DNA of 64,000 nucleotides, taken from assembly GCF_041262585.1 (NCBI RefSeq), contig NZ_JBGCBZ010000011.1:124001-188000 (forward strand), read 5' to 3'. Both the position numbers and the translations under genes were made by a program. Position 1 is the first letter of the stretch, and each line of letters opens with the position of its first letter. The DNA comes from JAOEGB01 sp041262585 (lineage in GTDB: Bacteria; Actinomycetota; Actinomycetes; Streptosporangiales; Streptosporangiaceae). The notes below the pieces were generated by a model. That model was not told the DNA's origin, made no database searches, and saw only the letters and a list, made by a program, of their open reading frames with translations. This document shows, piece after piece, positions 1-8,626 of this stretch.

Positions 1-453
1 CAGCACGACGCCGGAGACGAACTCCGGGATGACGGTGAGCGATACGCCACCTATGGAGACGAACTTGTCAAGCGGTCCGGCTTCTTTGAGCCCTGCCGCG
101 ATGCCCGCGATCACCGAGATCGGGACGATGGTCACGAACGCGACGGCGGCGAGCAGCAGCGAGTCGCCCAGCCGGCCCATGACCAGGGCGAAGACCGGCT
201 CCTGGAGCAGCTGCGACTGTCCCCAGTCGCCGGTGACGAATCCCTTGAGCCAGGAGAAGTACCGGGTCCACAGCGGCTGGTCGGCGCCCAGTTTGTGATT
301 CAGGATGGCGACCTGGTCAGCGGTCGCGTGGGGCCCGAGGATGGTTTGGGCGAGGTTGCCGGGAAGAACCTGACACAACACGAACACCAGCAGGGAGACC
401 ACCAGTAGTGTCAGTGCGATCTGGCCGACCCGGCTCAGCAGATAGTTGCGCAT
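1..453 (-). CDS. ABC transporter permease, DppB/OppB family (3' part outside window)
   Basis: This is an integral membrane permease of a family-5 (peptide/nickel/opine type) ABC importer; the ATG is at 453 and the frame runs off the left edge, so about 151 N-terminal codons are visible. The N-terminus reads MRNYLLSRVGQ, then a long hydrophobic helix rich in Leu/Val (residues about 10-30), then a QxLPGN motif and a periplasmic stretch before further hydrophobic segments, which is the standard DppB start. It lies 25 bp downstream of the substrate-binding protein gene and is presumably cotranscribed with it. The substrate cannot be read; the divergent catabolic operon suggests a nucleoside-like or modified amino-acid compound rather than ordinary peptides (inference). 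Confidence 0.88.
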   Translation of the reverse strand, partial: MRNYLLSRVGQIALTLLVVSLLVFVLCQVLPGNLAQTILGPHATADQVAILNHKLGADQPLWTRYFSWLKGFVTGDWGQSQLLQEPVFALVMGRLGDSLLLAAVAFVTIVPISVIAGIAAGLKEAGPLDKFVSIGGVSLTVIPEFVSGVVL

Positions 454-478
454 TGTTTCCCGGCACCTCGTCCGTGTG

Positions 479-2089
479 TTAGTGGCTGATCCAGGCGGAG
501 GTCAGCACGATGTTCCCGATCGGCGAGGGCGTGATCCCGTGCACGTTCTTGTTAGTGGCCTGGGTGAAGTCCTGGAAGAACGCGACAACGACGGGGACCT
601 GATCGTGAAGGATCCTCGCTGCCTGGGTCGCGATCTGCTGACGCTTGGCGGGATCGATGGTCGCGTCGTATTGGGCCAGCAGCGCGTCGAACTGGGGGTT
701 GGAGAAGTGGGAGGAGTTCCACACACCCTTCGTGATCAGCGAAGCCTCGATCAGCTGCTCGGGGACTGGGCGCGTTCCCCAGGTCACAATGGTGAACGGC
801 TCCTGCAGCCAGGGGGTGTTCGAACCAGTTCCGTAAAAGGCGTTCGAGGACAGCTGGTTAATGTTGATGTTGATTCCGGCCGGTGCGCAGTTCTGTTTGA
901 TGAGCGCGGCATAGTCTGGGACGCCGGGTTCGTCGTCGATCGTGAGGGTCGCGGTGAAGCCATGCGGGTATCCGGCCTGAGCGAGAAGGGTCTTCGCCTG
1001 GTCGATGTCACGGGTGCGCTGTGGGATGCCCTGCGGCTGAATCGAGTAGATCGGTGACCAGAGGTGATCGTTGGCGATGGTTCCCTTGCCTTGTGTAACT
1101 CCCTGCAGCGCACCCTGGCGGTCGATACAAAGCGCGACCGCCTGACGGACACGCACATCGTTGAACGGCTTCTGTGTGACCTGCATGTTCAGCGCCAGGT
1201 AACCCGCCGACGGGCCGGCGATCACGTTCACACTCGGGTTCCGGTACAGGGAGCTGTCGACGTCGATCGCCATGTCCACGGCCCCGCCGGTCAGGGCGAG
1301 CGCCTCGGCCTTCGGGTCGGAATAGTAGGTGATGTCGATCTGTGCCAGATACGGCTTCTGTCCCCAGTAGTCGTTGCGCAACTTCAGGGACGCGCGCTGC
1401 GCCGCCTGATAGCTGGTGAGCGTGTACGGGCCGGTGCCGACCGGATTCTTCAGCCAGTCGCCGGAGTAGTTCGCGGGCAGAATCACGGTGTTGAAGTTCG
1501 CCGGTGACACCAGATAGGGGAAGTCCGCATACGGGCGGTCCAAATGGAACACGACCGTGTCGTCACCGGCTGCTTGCACCTTGCCCTGGCCCAGGGTGCC
1601 CTCGAAGTTCGTCAGGGCACCGGAGCTGTTCTTCGGATCGAGCACCCGGTTGAACGAGGCGACGACATCCCGGGCGGTCATCGTCTGGCCGGTGTTGAAC
1701 TTCACCCCCTGACGGAGGGTGAAGGTCCAATTCTGCGCGTTCGCGTCACTCTTCCAGCTGGCCGCAAGCTCCGGCTCGAGCGTCGACTTGGGCCCGACCA
1801 CGTTGACCAGATACTGCGCGACCTGCTGCACCACGATGATCGACGACCCGTCCGCCATCGTGATCGGGTCGACCGCGGTCGACGGCTTGCCCGCGCCGAC
1901 CCGGAGTGTCCCGCCGGGGACGGGCGTGGAGTCTCCGGACGAGCCGGATCCTCCACCGGCACCACTACAGCCCGCAAGAGCGAGCGCGGCAACGGCGATC
2001 GCGCCCACAGCGGCGCGCACGCCGTACAGAGGTCGCCGACGTCGCGGCGCGGGCGAGACTGCCTCTGGGGTATGGGGTTGCTGGTTCAC
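479..2089 (-). CDS. Substrate-binding lipoprotein of ABC importer, solute-binding family 5
   Basis: This 536-aa extracellular binding protein has an N-terminal Arg patch (RRRR), a hydrophobic helix and a lipobox LALAGC, followed by a Gly/Ser linker. The mature protein opens with TLRVG and carries family-5 signatures such as the WTFTLRQGVKFNTG region and a GTGPYTL motif. I chose the GTG at 2089 because CGAGGAGAAAT sits directly upstream; the longer in-frame extension to 2188 has no such site and would spoil the signal peptide. It is the first gene of the leftward transporter operon and its start lies 195 bp from the divergent IclR gene, with an inverted repeat between them. Confidence 0.9.
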   Translation of the reverse strand: MNQQPHTPEAVSPAPRRRRPLYGVRAAVGAIAVAALALAGCSGAGGGSGSSGDSTPVPGGTLRVGAGKPSTAVDPITMADGSSIIVVQQVAQYLVNVVGPKSTLEPELAASWKSDANAQNWTFTLRQGVKFNTGQTMTARDVVASFNRVLDPKNSSGALTNFEGTLGQGKVQAAGDDTVVFHLDRPYADFPYLVSPANFNTVILPANYSGDWLKNPVGTGPYTLTSYQAAQRASLKLRNDYWGQKPYLAQIDITYYSDPKAEALALTGGAVDMAIDVDSSLYRNPSVNVIAGPSAGYLALNMQVTQKPFNDVRVRQAVALCIDRQGALQGVTQGKGTIANDHLWSPIYSIQPQGIPQRTRDIDQAKTLLAQAGYPHGFTATLTIDDEPGVPDYAALIKQNCAPAGINININQLSSNAFYGTGSNTPWLQEPFTIVTWGTRPVPEQLIEASLITKGVWNSSHFSNPQFDALLAQYDATIDPAKRQQIATQAARILHDQVPVVVAFFQDFTQATNKNVHGITPSPIGNIVLTSAWISH

Positions 2090-2220
2090 ATTTCTCCTCG
2101 CTGAGGCAGTAGAGGTTGTTGCGTCCAGTCCGTGCCGCTGGGTGCACAACGAACCAGGTACGGGTGTCCACGTCCCCCGGTGATGCATCGAAGGCTAGTC
2201 TGGGCTACCGTTGCGCGGTA

Positions 2221-2266
2221 GGTTATGCCACAGAGCGGTAGCAAGCAAGCAGATGACGGCATAACC
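2221..2266. promoter_or_regulatory. Perfect 9-bp inverted repeat, candidate IclR operator
   Basis: GGTTATGCC at 2221-2229 is repeated in inverse as GGCATAACC at 2258-2266, separated by 28 bp. A heptamer GCGGTAG also recurs 20 bp apart (2215-2221 and 2235-2241). The sites lie between the divergent lipoprotein and IclR genes, just upstream of the chosen IclR start at 2285. IclR-family proteins commonly bind such sites in divergent intergenic regions. Assignment to this regulator is inference. Confidence 0.5.
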
Positions 2267-2284
2267 GATTCAGAGGACGGACTA

Positions 2285-2968
2285 ATGACAAAGGACGCGG
2301 ATCCGGGCATTCGCACCCTGGACCGAAGCTTGAGCTTGCTCAGCTTTGTGGTGAACGCCGAGACTCCGCAGACTCTCGCCGAGATCGCAGCACAGTCGGG
2401 CCTACCCTTGAGTACGGTAGCGCGGCTGCTGAAAGGCCTGGAGGCGGCGAACTTCATCGATCGCGACTCCAGCGGGCGCTACATCACAGGGTTGACGTTC
2501 CTGCGTCTCGCCGCCGTTGCGATCAACTCCTCGCCCTGGCTGCGAATCGCGGAGCGCCATCTGCGCGGGCTCGCGTCGTCCACAGGTGAGTCTGCCTACA
2601 TGGCCGTGCTGGACGAGACCGGAGAGAACGCCGTCTATGTGCTACGTGCGCCCAGCCCGAACCCCATCCGTCACTGGACCTCCTCGGGCCGCCCCGAACC
2701 CGTCGACCGTACCGCTATGGGTGCCGCTCTCCTCAGCAACGTCGGCCCTGAGGGTTACGTCGCCGTCGAAGGCGCAGTCACGCCCGATGTCACTGCGATC
2801 GCTGCGCCATTGTACGGATCCGACGGTAGCGTCCGCGCCGCCATCGCCGTCATCGGCCCGAGCTACCGGATCACGCCGGAGCAGGTGACCGTTCTCGGGG
2901 TCGCCGTTAAAGAACTCGCCGACCTTCTTTCCAAGGACGTGGACCGTTTGGTCCATCAAGGCGTCTAA
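2285..2968 (+). CDS. IclR-family transcriptional regulator
   Basis: This 227-aa regulator has an N-terminal winged helix-turn-helix (TLAEIAAQSGLPLSTVARLL, about residues 30-50) and a C-terminal effector domain (from LRIAERHLRGLASSTGESA onward) typical of IclR proteins. The ATG at 2285 follows AGAGGACGG at good spacing; an alternative ATG at 2225 would add 20 unconserved residues and would place the coding region over the inverted repeat. It is divergent from the ABC importer and 31 bp upstream of the catabolic genes, so it probably controls both in response to a pathway intermediate. The family identity is clear; the effector is unknown. Confidence 0.9.
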   Translation: MTKDADPGIRTLDRSLSLLSFVVNAETPQTLAEIAAQSGLPLSTVARLLKGLEAANFIDRDSSGRYITGLTFLRLAAVAINSSPWLRIAERHLRGLASSTGESAYMAVLDETGENAVYVLRAPSPNPIRHWTSSGRPEPVDRTAMGAALLSNVGPEGYVAVEGAVTPDVTAIAAPLYGSDGSVRAAIAVIGPSYRITPEQVTVLGVAVKELADLLSKDVDRLVHQGV

Positions 2969-2999
2969 CCGACACGAACCGGATAGGACCATTCACCGC

Positions 3000-4055
3000 A
3001 TGTCTAGCCTCCCTCCCGCCCCCGGCGCCCCGGTCACGCCGTCCAAAGTCGACGCGCTGCGTGAGCGCGCGCACGCCACGCTGGCAGGCCTGGCCGTCGG
3101 CGACGCGCTCGGCATGCCCACGCAGATGCTGCCGCGCAAGACCGTGGTTCGCCTGTTCCCCACGTTGACCGGGTTCGAGCCGGGCCCCCAGGAGAACCCG
3201 ATCAGCCCTGGGCGGCCGGCCGGCGAGTACACCGACGACACACAGCAGGCGTTGATGCTGGCCCAGTTGCTCGTCGAAGGCCACGGCCGCATCGATGCCC
3301 ACCGCTTCGTCGAGATGCTGGCCGCCTGGGCCAAGGAGGCTGAGATGAACGGGACCGAGCAGCTCGGCCCGTCATCCCGCAAGGCGATCGACGCGATCTT
3401 GAACGGTGCGGCCATCGACGATGCCGGCAGCTACGGCGCCACAAACGGTGCTTCGATGCGCATCGCTCCCATCGGCATCGCCTTCCGCGCCGATGATCTC
3501 GAGACCTTGATCGACCAGGTGCAGGAAGCGTGTGCGCCGACGCACAACACCGGCGTCGCCATCGCCGGCGCGTCAGCGGTGGCCGCCGCCATCTCCTACC
3601 GCCTGGAGGGGTGCTCCTTCGACGAGGCGCTGCAGGTCGCACTGGCCGCGGCCGAAGCCGGCGCGGAGCGGGGCCACCACTTCAACGGCTCCGATGTCGG
3701 AGAACGGATCAAGTGGGCCGTCGACTACGTCGCCGACCTCACCGTCGATCAGGTCATCGACCGCGTGTCTCGGCTTGTCGGCACAGGCGTGCAAACCCAG
3801 GAGACGGTCGCCGCGGCCTTCGCACTTGCCTCCCGATGGCCGAACGACCCCTGGCAGGCTTGCCTCGCCGCCGCCCAGCTCGGCGGCGACACCGACACCG
3901 TCAGTGCGATCACCGGCGCGATCACCGGCGCCGGTGTGACTCCAGAGGCGTTCCCCGATGGCGCCCTGGCCCACCTCGAGACGGTCAACAACGTAAATCT
4001 GCGGAAGATATCCGACTCCCTCGTGGATCTCCGCCTCGCAACCGTGAACCGATGA
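3000..4055 (+). CDS. ADP-ribosylglycohydrolase-family protein
   Basis: This 351-aa all-alpha hydrolase belongs to the DraG/ARH family, which cleaves N- or O-glycosidic bonds to ADP-ribose using two Mg ions. Visible signatures are GLAVGDALGMP near the N-terminus (residues about 30-40), the metal-binding YTDDTQ, a NGASMRIAPIG segment and the C-terminal GGDTDTVSAITGAI, so all metal ligands appear present. The stop overlaps the start of the kinase gene by ATGA. Being paired with a PfkB kinase and an importer, it more likely hydrolyses a small nucleoside-like or N-glycosylated substrate than an ADP-ribosylated protein (inference). Confidence 0.9.
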   Translation: MSSLPPAPGAPVTPSKVDALRERAHATLAGLAVGDALGMPTQMLPRKTVVRLFPTLTGFEPGPQENPISPGRPAGEYTDDTQQALMLAQLLVEGHGRIDAHRFVEMLAAWAKEAEMNGTEQLGPSSRKAIDAILNGAAIDDAGSYGATNGASMRIAPIGIAFRADDLETLIDQVQEACAPTHNTGVAIAGASAVAAAISYRLEGCSFDEALQVALAAAEAGAERGHHFNGSDVGERIKWAVDYVADLTVDQVIDRVSRLVGTGVQTQETVAAAFALASRWPNDPWQACLAAAQLGGDTDTVSAITGAITGAGVTPEAFPDGALAHLETVNNVNLRKISDSLVDLRLATVNR

Positions 4056-5044
4056 CGACCACCGCGACGTTTCCGTCCTTCCCGATCAGCAGACTCGTCC
4101 GGGTCGGCAGTGCGATCGTGGACATCCTGCTCTACGTCGACCACTTGCCCACACGGGGCGGCGACGTCATCTCCTCGAGTTACCTGCACGCCACAGGAGC
4201 CGGATTCAACGTACTCGTTGGCGCGCGGCGCCTCGGCCTGCCCGCCGCGTACGGCGGCTTGATCGGCGACGGCCCGCACGGAGTGAAGATCGCCGCCGAT
4301 ATGGACGAGGTCGGTATTCACCGGCTTCTTCCGGTTCGTTGTGGCCAAGACAGCGGCTTCTGCGTCGGTTTCATCGAGCCCGACGGGGAGAGAACCTTCG
4401 CGACGATGCCCGGTGTGGACGCCACCATCGGGACCAACGATCTCGCTATGTTGCCGATCGCGGCCGGCGACGCCGTCTGCGTGTCCGGCTACGACCTCTG
4501 CTATCCCGTGTCCGGCGAGTCGATAGCCTCGTGGGTCGGAACCCTCCCGCCGACCACGTTCCTTGTCTTCGACCCAGGCCCGCTCGTGTCCAGCATCCCC
4601 CGGGACCGGTTGTCCCGCATCCTCAACCGGGTCGACATCCTGAGCGCGAACATGGCCGAAGCAGCAGCCCTCACCGGGCTCGACGAGCCGGCTGCCGCCG
4701 CGGTAGCGCTGGCAGCCCGAGGCGTCGCGGTCATCGTCCGTGCCGGCGCCAGCGGTGCCTGGATCGCCTCCGGCACCGAGGTCGCCCACGCGCCGGCCCG
4801 GAGGACAACCGTTGTGGACACCACCGGGGCCGGCGACTCGCACCTTGCGACGCTCGTCGCCCGTCTCGCGGTCGGAGATGACCTCTACCGAGCCGCCCAT
4901 TGGGCCAACGTCGCCGCGTCGCTCAACGTCGAGCGACGCGGCCCCAGTGCCAAGCCCACCATGAACGAGATCGTCGACGCGGCAACCCGGACACCGGAAT
5001 TCACCTGGCTGGTCGCCGGCCGAGGGGATCAACCGCTGTCATGA
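4052..5044 (+). CDS. PfkB-family carbohydrate/nucleoside kinase
   Basis: This 330-aa kinase of the ribokinase superfamily shows the N-terminal VGSAIVDILLYVDHLPTRGG substrate-binding start, a GAGFNVLVGARRLG segment in the place of the usual GG-N-A motif 1, and the C-terminal motif DTTGAGDSHLATLVARL that holds the catalytic Asp and the anion hole. It starts inside the preceding stop and ends inside the next start (ATGA overlaps on both sides), so translation is probably coupled. The expected role is phosphorylation of a sugar or nucleoside released by the neighbouring glycohydrolase; the substrate is not readable from sequence. Confidence 0.9.
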   Translation: MTTTATFPSFPISRLVRVGSAIVDILLYVDHLPTRGGDVISSSYLHATGAGFNVLVGARRLGLPAAYGGLIGDGPHGVKIAADMDEVGIHRLLPVRCGQDSGFCVGFIEPDGERTFATMPGVDATIGTNDLAMLPIAAGDAVCVSGYDLCYPVSGESIASWVGTLPPTTFLVFDPGPLVSSIPRDRLSRILNRVDILSANMAEAAALTGLDEPAAAAVALAARGVAVIVRAGASGAWIASGTEVAHAPARRTTVVDTTGAGDSHLATLVARLAVGDDLYRAAHWANVAASLNVERRGPSAKPTMNEIVDAATRTPEFTWLVAGRGDQPLS

Positions 5045-5844
5045 TCGACTCGAACGACAGGCCCGCGTACTGGCTGGAGCAACTCGTCCATCGCCCACAG
5101 CGGCGCCTCGACATCTGTGTGCAGGTCTTCGCCTCGGCGATCGCCGCCTACAGGGCACCCTATGAGGCGTATGACCCGGACCTGGCACAAGTGTGGCCGG
5201 ACTCGTACTCACGGCCGGTACTCGAACGCCTGTCGAGCTTGCTACCCCGGATAAGTGAAGCGGAGTTCAACTATCAGGCCCCGGTGAGCTTCCGTGTCGT
5301 GCCCCGTGTCCTCATGAGCGCCAATCGCCTGGTATCCCGCGCATCCACGCTCGCGACCTCGATCGGGGCCCCGACGCGGCCTGTGCCGCCCTCGATGGTG
5401 ACTCCTGTCCTGGACCAATATGTTGCCCTGTGGGCAGACCTCGCCCTGCTCGCCGACAAGATGCATGCCGCCTTGCCGCGTGAGGGCGGCAACCCGTCTC
5501 CCCTGCTGCACGAATCCGCCCTCGCCGTCGACCAGGCCCGCGGCCGGGCGCGCCGTACCCCCATGGTCCTGCACTACCGCCCCGAGTCCATCCTCCCCGA
5601 CATCCCCGACGCGAAAGCTCAGGCGGCGCACGCCGCCGAAGCCGCGGGCCGGGACGCCGGCAGAGCGTTCGCCTGCCTCGCGATCGGGGCCCTCGCCGCA
5701 GCCAACACCGACGATCGCGAGAACCCGTTGCAGCCACTCCACGACCGAGTGCGGGCCCTCCTGAAACGCTTCAACCACGTTGAGGCTGCCCGTGAGCTCG
5801 CGGACGATTTCGAGTCCGAGATATCGCAACCGGAGGAAGCGTGA
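5041..5844 (+). CDS. Unrecognised 267-aa protein, possible partner of the downstream lyase-like protein
   Basis: I do not recognise this family with confidence. The protein is predicted helical, has no signal peptide or membrane segment, and is Ala/Arg rich. Residues 79-90, QAPVSFRVVPRV, resemble the QDxYSLRxxPQV active-site segment of histidine ammonia-lyase, and the following LDQYVALWADLALLADKM resembles the helical core that comes after it. That segment is missing from the 495-aa lyase-like protein encoded next, so the two may form one hetero-oligomer. The similarity is short and could be chance. It overlaps both neighbours by 4 bp, which supports a shared function. Confidence 0.75.
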   Translation: MIDSNDRPAYWLEQLVHRPQRRLDICVQVFASAIAAYRAPYEAYDPDLAQVWPDSYSRPVLERLSSLLPRISEAEFNYQAPVSFRVVPRVLMSANRLVSRASTLATSIGAPTRPVPPSMVTPVLDQYVALWADLALLADKMHAALPREGGNPSPLLHESALAVDQARGRARRTPMVLHYRPESILPDIPDAKAQAAHAAEAAGRDAGRAFACLAIGALAAANTDDRENPLQPLHDRVRALLKRFNHVEAARELADDFESEISQPEEA

Positions 5845-7328
5845 CCCTCACCCTGCGCGGCAAGGAGAGCTTCTCCCTGGAGTCCTTCGAGGCGGTAGCG
5901 TTCCATGGAGAGTCCGTCACGCTCAGCGAAGAAGCGCGGCAGTCGATCACCCGGGGCCACGAGGCATTCCAGCGCTTCCTGGAGCAGAACGCAGGGAAGT
6001 TCATCTACAGCGTCACCAGCGGCAGCGGACCCGACGCCAAAAAGCAGTACTCCCTCGACGAGGCCCGTGCCCGGCTGGCGACGCAACCGTGGGCCAAGCT
6101 GTCCTTCGGAGGCCCCGACCTTCCCAGCTATGTGTCCCGCGGCACGATCTTCTGCCAGCTCGCGATCCTGATCGAAGGCCACACCGCGATGGATCCCCGC
6201 AAGGCGGAAGCCATCGCGCGAATGCTCGACGGCGACGTTCCCAGCCTGCCCGAGCGAGGACTCACCGCCGGCGGCGAGCTGATGTCGCTGTTCACCTTGT
6301 TCAGCCACCTCACCCTCCAACCCGATCACGGGCTCGGAGCGGGCAACGGCGATAACGGATCTCCCCTGAGCGCAGCGATGGCGGCCTGTGCCGCGATCTT
6401 GTCACCGCGGCGGCTCGCCTTCGTGGAGCGAGTCCTGGCCCTGCTGCTCACCGCGCTCGGCTGCACCGATCTCGCCGCGGCCGCGGCCACACAGAGGCAC
6501 TGGGATGACGCGGACGAAACGGGCGCGCGGCGATTCGCCGAACTGGGCGGCGAGCCGTCCGGGCCTAATTCGCCGTCCGCGCTTGAACTGTTCGCTTCCG
6601 TCTTCTATCTCGTGAGCGCCGCACGACGCGCCGTCGCCAACCTCCAGGAGATCGCTGAACTGTGCATGCACGAGCGCGGTTCCAACCCCTCGTATCTGCC
6701 CCCGTCCCCCCGTCACCCGTTCGGGCGCGTGATTTCCCACGGCGGGTACCACAACGCGCTTGTCGCACCAGCGCTCGACGAGATGGCAACAGCATGGACC
6801 AATCTGGGATCGATGCTGCACCTGTTGATCATCCGGGCTCATCAAGGGTGGGCGTCGGGACTGCCCGACAGGCTTCTTCCGCCCGGAACCAACTACGTGA
6901 CCGGGAGTTCCACAACATATCTTGAATACGTACCCAACGACTTCGTCGCTGAAATGCAACGTCTCGCCCAGCCCACTCTTCTTAATCCGTGGGAGCTAGC
7001 GGCATCCACACAGGACGACGTCGGCATCCCCGCTCCACTTGCGTTCAGGATGGAGCGCCAGGTCGCCGCCTGCTTTGACGCAACCGTGGTCACCGCCGCC
7101 GTCACGGCCTCTCAAGCACTGTCATTGGGGAATACGCCCCTTGAGCGCGAACAGGGTGCGCTGCTCGATGCAATCCGAAAGCTATTTCCCGTGGTATCCA
7201 GCCTCCGCAATCTCGGCGACGAGCAAGCGAAAGCACTGGCATCGATGTCGGCCGCCATCGAAGCGGGCGAAGGCCCATTGGCGCCCTACACCATCCGGCA
7301 AACCACACCCTCATCTAGGCTCCCTTGA
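5841..7328 (+). CDS. Divergent histidine/aromatic ammonia-lyase-like protein lacking the MIO serine
   Basis: This 495-aa protein has the length and order of blocks of the HAL/PAL family: IYSVTSGSG (residues 55-63, matching YGVNTGFG with the catalytic Tyr at 56), a PSLPERGLTAGGEL block matching the P-vP-GSvGASGDL region, GNGDNGSPLSAAM for the NGT segment, GGYHNALVAPALDEM for GNFHG, STQDDVG for the QEDHVSM segment, ASQALSL and a C-terminal helical tail. The Ala-Ser-Gly that cyclises to the MIO cofactor in active lyases is Ala143-Gly144-Gly145 here (codons 6267-6275), at the same residue number as in bacterial HAL. Start is GTG at 5841 after GGAGGAAGC, overlapping the previous stop. It cannot be an ordinary MIO lyase; it may be a structural paralog, a binding subunit, or an enzyme with another chemistry. 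The hut genes at 60-64 kb suggest the cell has a normal histidine pathway elsewhere. Confidence 0.75.
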   Translation: MTLTLRGKESFSLESFEAVAFHGESVTLSEEARQSITRGHEAFQRFLEQNAGKFIYSVTSGSGPDAKKQYSLDEARARLATQPWAKLSFGGPDLPSYVSRGTIFCQLAILIEGHTAMDPRKAEAIARMLDGDVPSLPERGLTAGGELMSLFTLFSHLTLQPDHGLGAGNGDNGSPLSAAMAACAAILSPRRLAFVERVLALLLTALGCTDLAAAAATQRHWDDADETGARRFAELGGEPSGPNSPSALELFASVFYLVSAARRAVANLQEIAELCMHERGSNPSYLPPSPRHPFGRVISHGGYHNALVAPALDEMATAWTNLGSMLHLLIIRAHQGWASGLPDRLLPPGTNYVTGSSTTYLEYVPNDFVAEMQRLAQPTLLNPWELAASTQDDVGIPAPLAFRMERQVAACFDATVVTAAVTASQALSLGNTPLEREQGALLDAIRKLFPVVSSLRNLGDEQAKALASMSAAIEAGEGPLAPYTIRQTTPSSRLP

Positions 7329-7505
7329 CATCCGATCGCTAACCCAACAATCCACAGCAGCCCCTCGATAAGGGCAACAGGCGACGTCCCCCCTTTTGAA
7401 CCTGTCGGTGCCGAAAAACTCGCTGCTGCTCCGCCATGCGGAAGGCAAGGGACCCGGCGAGCCGCTCTTCTCTCGTTTCACCGCGGAGACGCACAGCGTC
7501 GCTGG

Positions 7506-8615
7506 TCATGCCACTGCCTTGAATTCCGAGGCCGGGGGCGCGATCGCCGGTGGCAGTGCCGGCCCCGGCAATGCCAGCCGCAGGACACGCTTCCAGACCG
7601 AGCCCGCCTGCCGGGCGAGTGACCCGGATGTGTAGGGAAGGCCGAACCTCACGCACAGCGCGCGGACCCGCGGGGCGATCTCGGCGTAGCGGTTGCTCGG
7701 CAGGTCGGGGAACAGGTGATGTTCGATCTGGTGGCTCAGATTACCGCTCATGATGTGGAAGATGCGGCTGCCCTCGATGTTGCATGAGCCCAGAAGCTGG
7801 CGGACGTACCACTCCCCTCGCGTCTCGCCCTCGAGCCGGTCCTCGGTGAATATTTCGGCGCCCTCAGGGAAGTGGCCGCAGAAAATGATGGTGTGGGCCC
7901 AAACGTTGCGGGTCAGGTTCGCGCTCAGGTTGCCGAGCAGGGTGGGCAGGAAGGCCGGACCGGCGAGCAGCGGAAAGGCGACGTAGTCCTTGACGACCTG
8001 GCGCCGCGCCTTTCCCGCCACCGCCCGTAGCTGGGCCAGCGCCTCTTTCAAACTCTTCTCCCCGGACGGGATCCGCTCCAATTCGAGGTCGTATATCGCG
8101 ATGCCGTACTCGAAGAAGAGCGCCAGCAACGCGTTGTAGAACGGCTGGGCGAGGTAAACCGGGTGCCATCGCTGCTCGGGGCTGATCCGCAACATCGAAT
8201 AGCCGATATCGCGATCCTTGCCTAGCACGTTCGTCCAGGTGTGGTGGACAAAGTTGTGGGAGTGCTTCCACTGGCCGGCCGGGGAGGCGATGTCCCACTC
8301 CCACGTCGTCGAATGGATCTTCGGATCGCGCATCCAGTCCCACTGCCCGTGCAGGACGTTGTGGCCGATCTCCATGTTCTCCAGGATCTTCGCGGTGGCG
8401 AGTGCGGCGGTTCCGGCGATCCACGCAGGCGGCAGCCAGGAGGCGCACAGCAGCGCCCGGCCGGCGAGTTCCAGCTTGCGCTGTGTCACAACGAGACCGC
8501 GGATGTACCGCGCGTCCCGCTCGCCCAGACTAGCGAGCACCTCATCGCGTATTTTGTCGAGTTCTCGGCCGAACTCTTCGACCTCGGCCGGGGTGAGACG
8601 GGATGCGCCAGGCAT
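7506..8615 (-). CDS. Membrane fatty acid desaturase
   Basis: This 369-aa desaturase is expected to insert a double bond into an acyl chain (acyl-CoA or acyl-lipid) using a di-iron centre. Three histidine boxes are visible: GHNVLHGQW, KHSHNFVHHTW and the C-terminal HQIEHHLFP. Hydrophobic stretches lie between them, as usual. The start ATG at 8615 follows GAGAGGAAC, which overlaps the end of the upstream ferredoxin-reductase gene (11-bp gap), so the pair is cotranscribed. The arrangement resembles the DesA3/Rv3230c pair of mycobacteria. The exact regiospecificity cannot be told. Confidence 0.93.
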   Translation of the reverse strand: MPGASRLTPAEVEEFGRELDKIRDEVLASLGERDARYIRGLVVTQRKLELAGRALLCASWLPPAWIAGTAALATAKILENMEIGHNVLHGQWDWMRDPKIHSTTWEWDIASPAGQWKHSHNFVHHTWTNVLGKDRDIGYSMLRISPEQRWHPVYLAQPFYNALLALFFEYGIAIYDLELERIPSGEKSLKEALAQLRAVAGKARRQVVKDYVAFPLLAGPAFLPTLLGNLSANLTRNVWAHTIIFCGHFPEGAEIFTEDRLEGETRGEWYVRQLLGSCNIEGSRIFHIMSGNLSHQIEHHLFPDLPSNRYAEIAPRVRALCVRFGLPYTSGSLARQAGSVWKRVLRLALPGPALPPAIAPPASEFKAVA

Positions 8616-8626
8616 GTGTGTTCCTC

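Noticed and set aside
5841..7328. Calling this gene hutH
   Set aside because: The MIO triad lacks Ser, the QDxYSLR segment is missing, and it is far from the hut operon at 60-64 kb.
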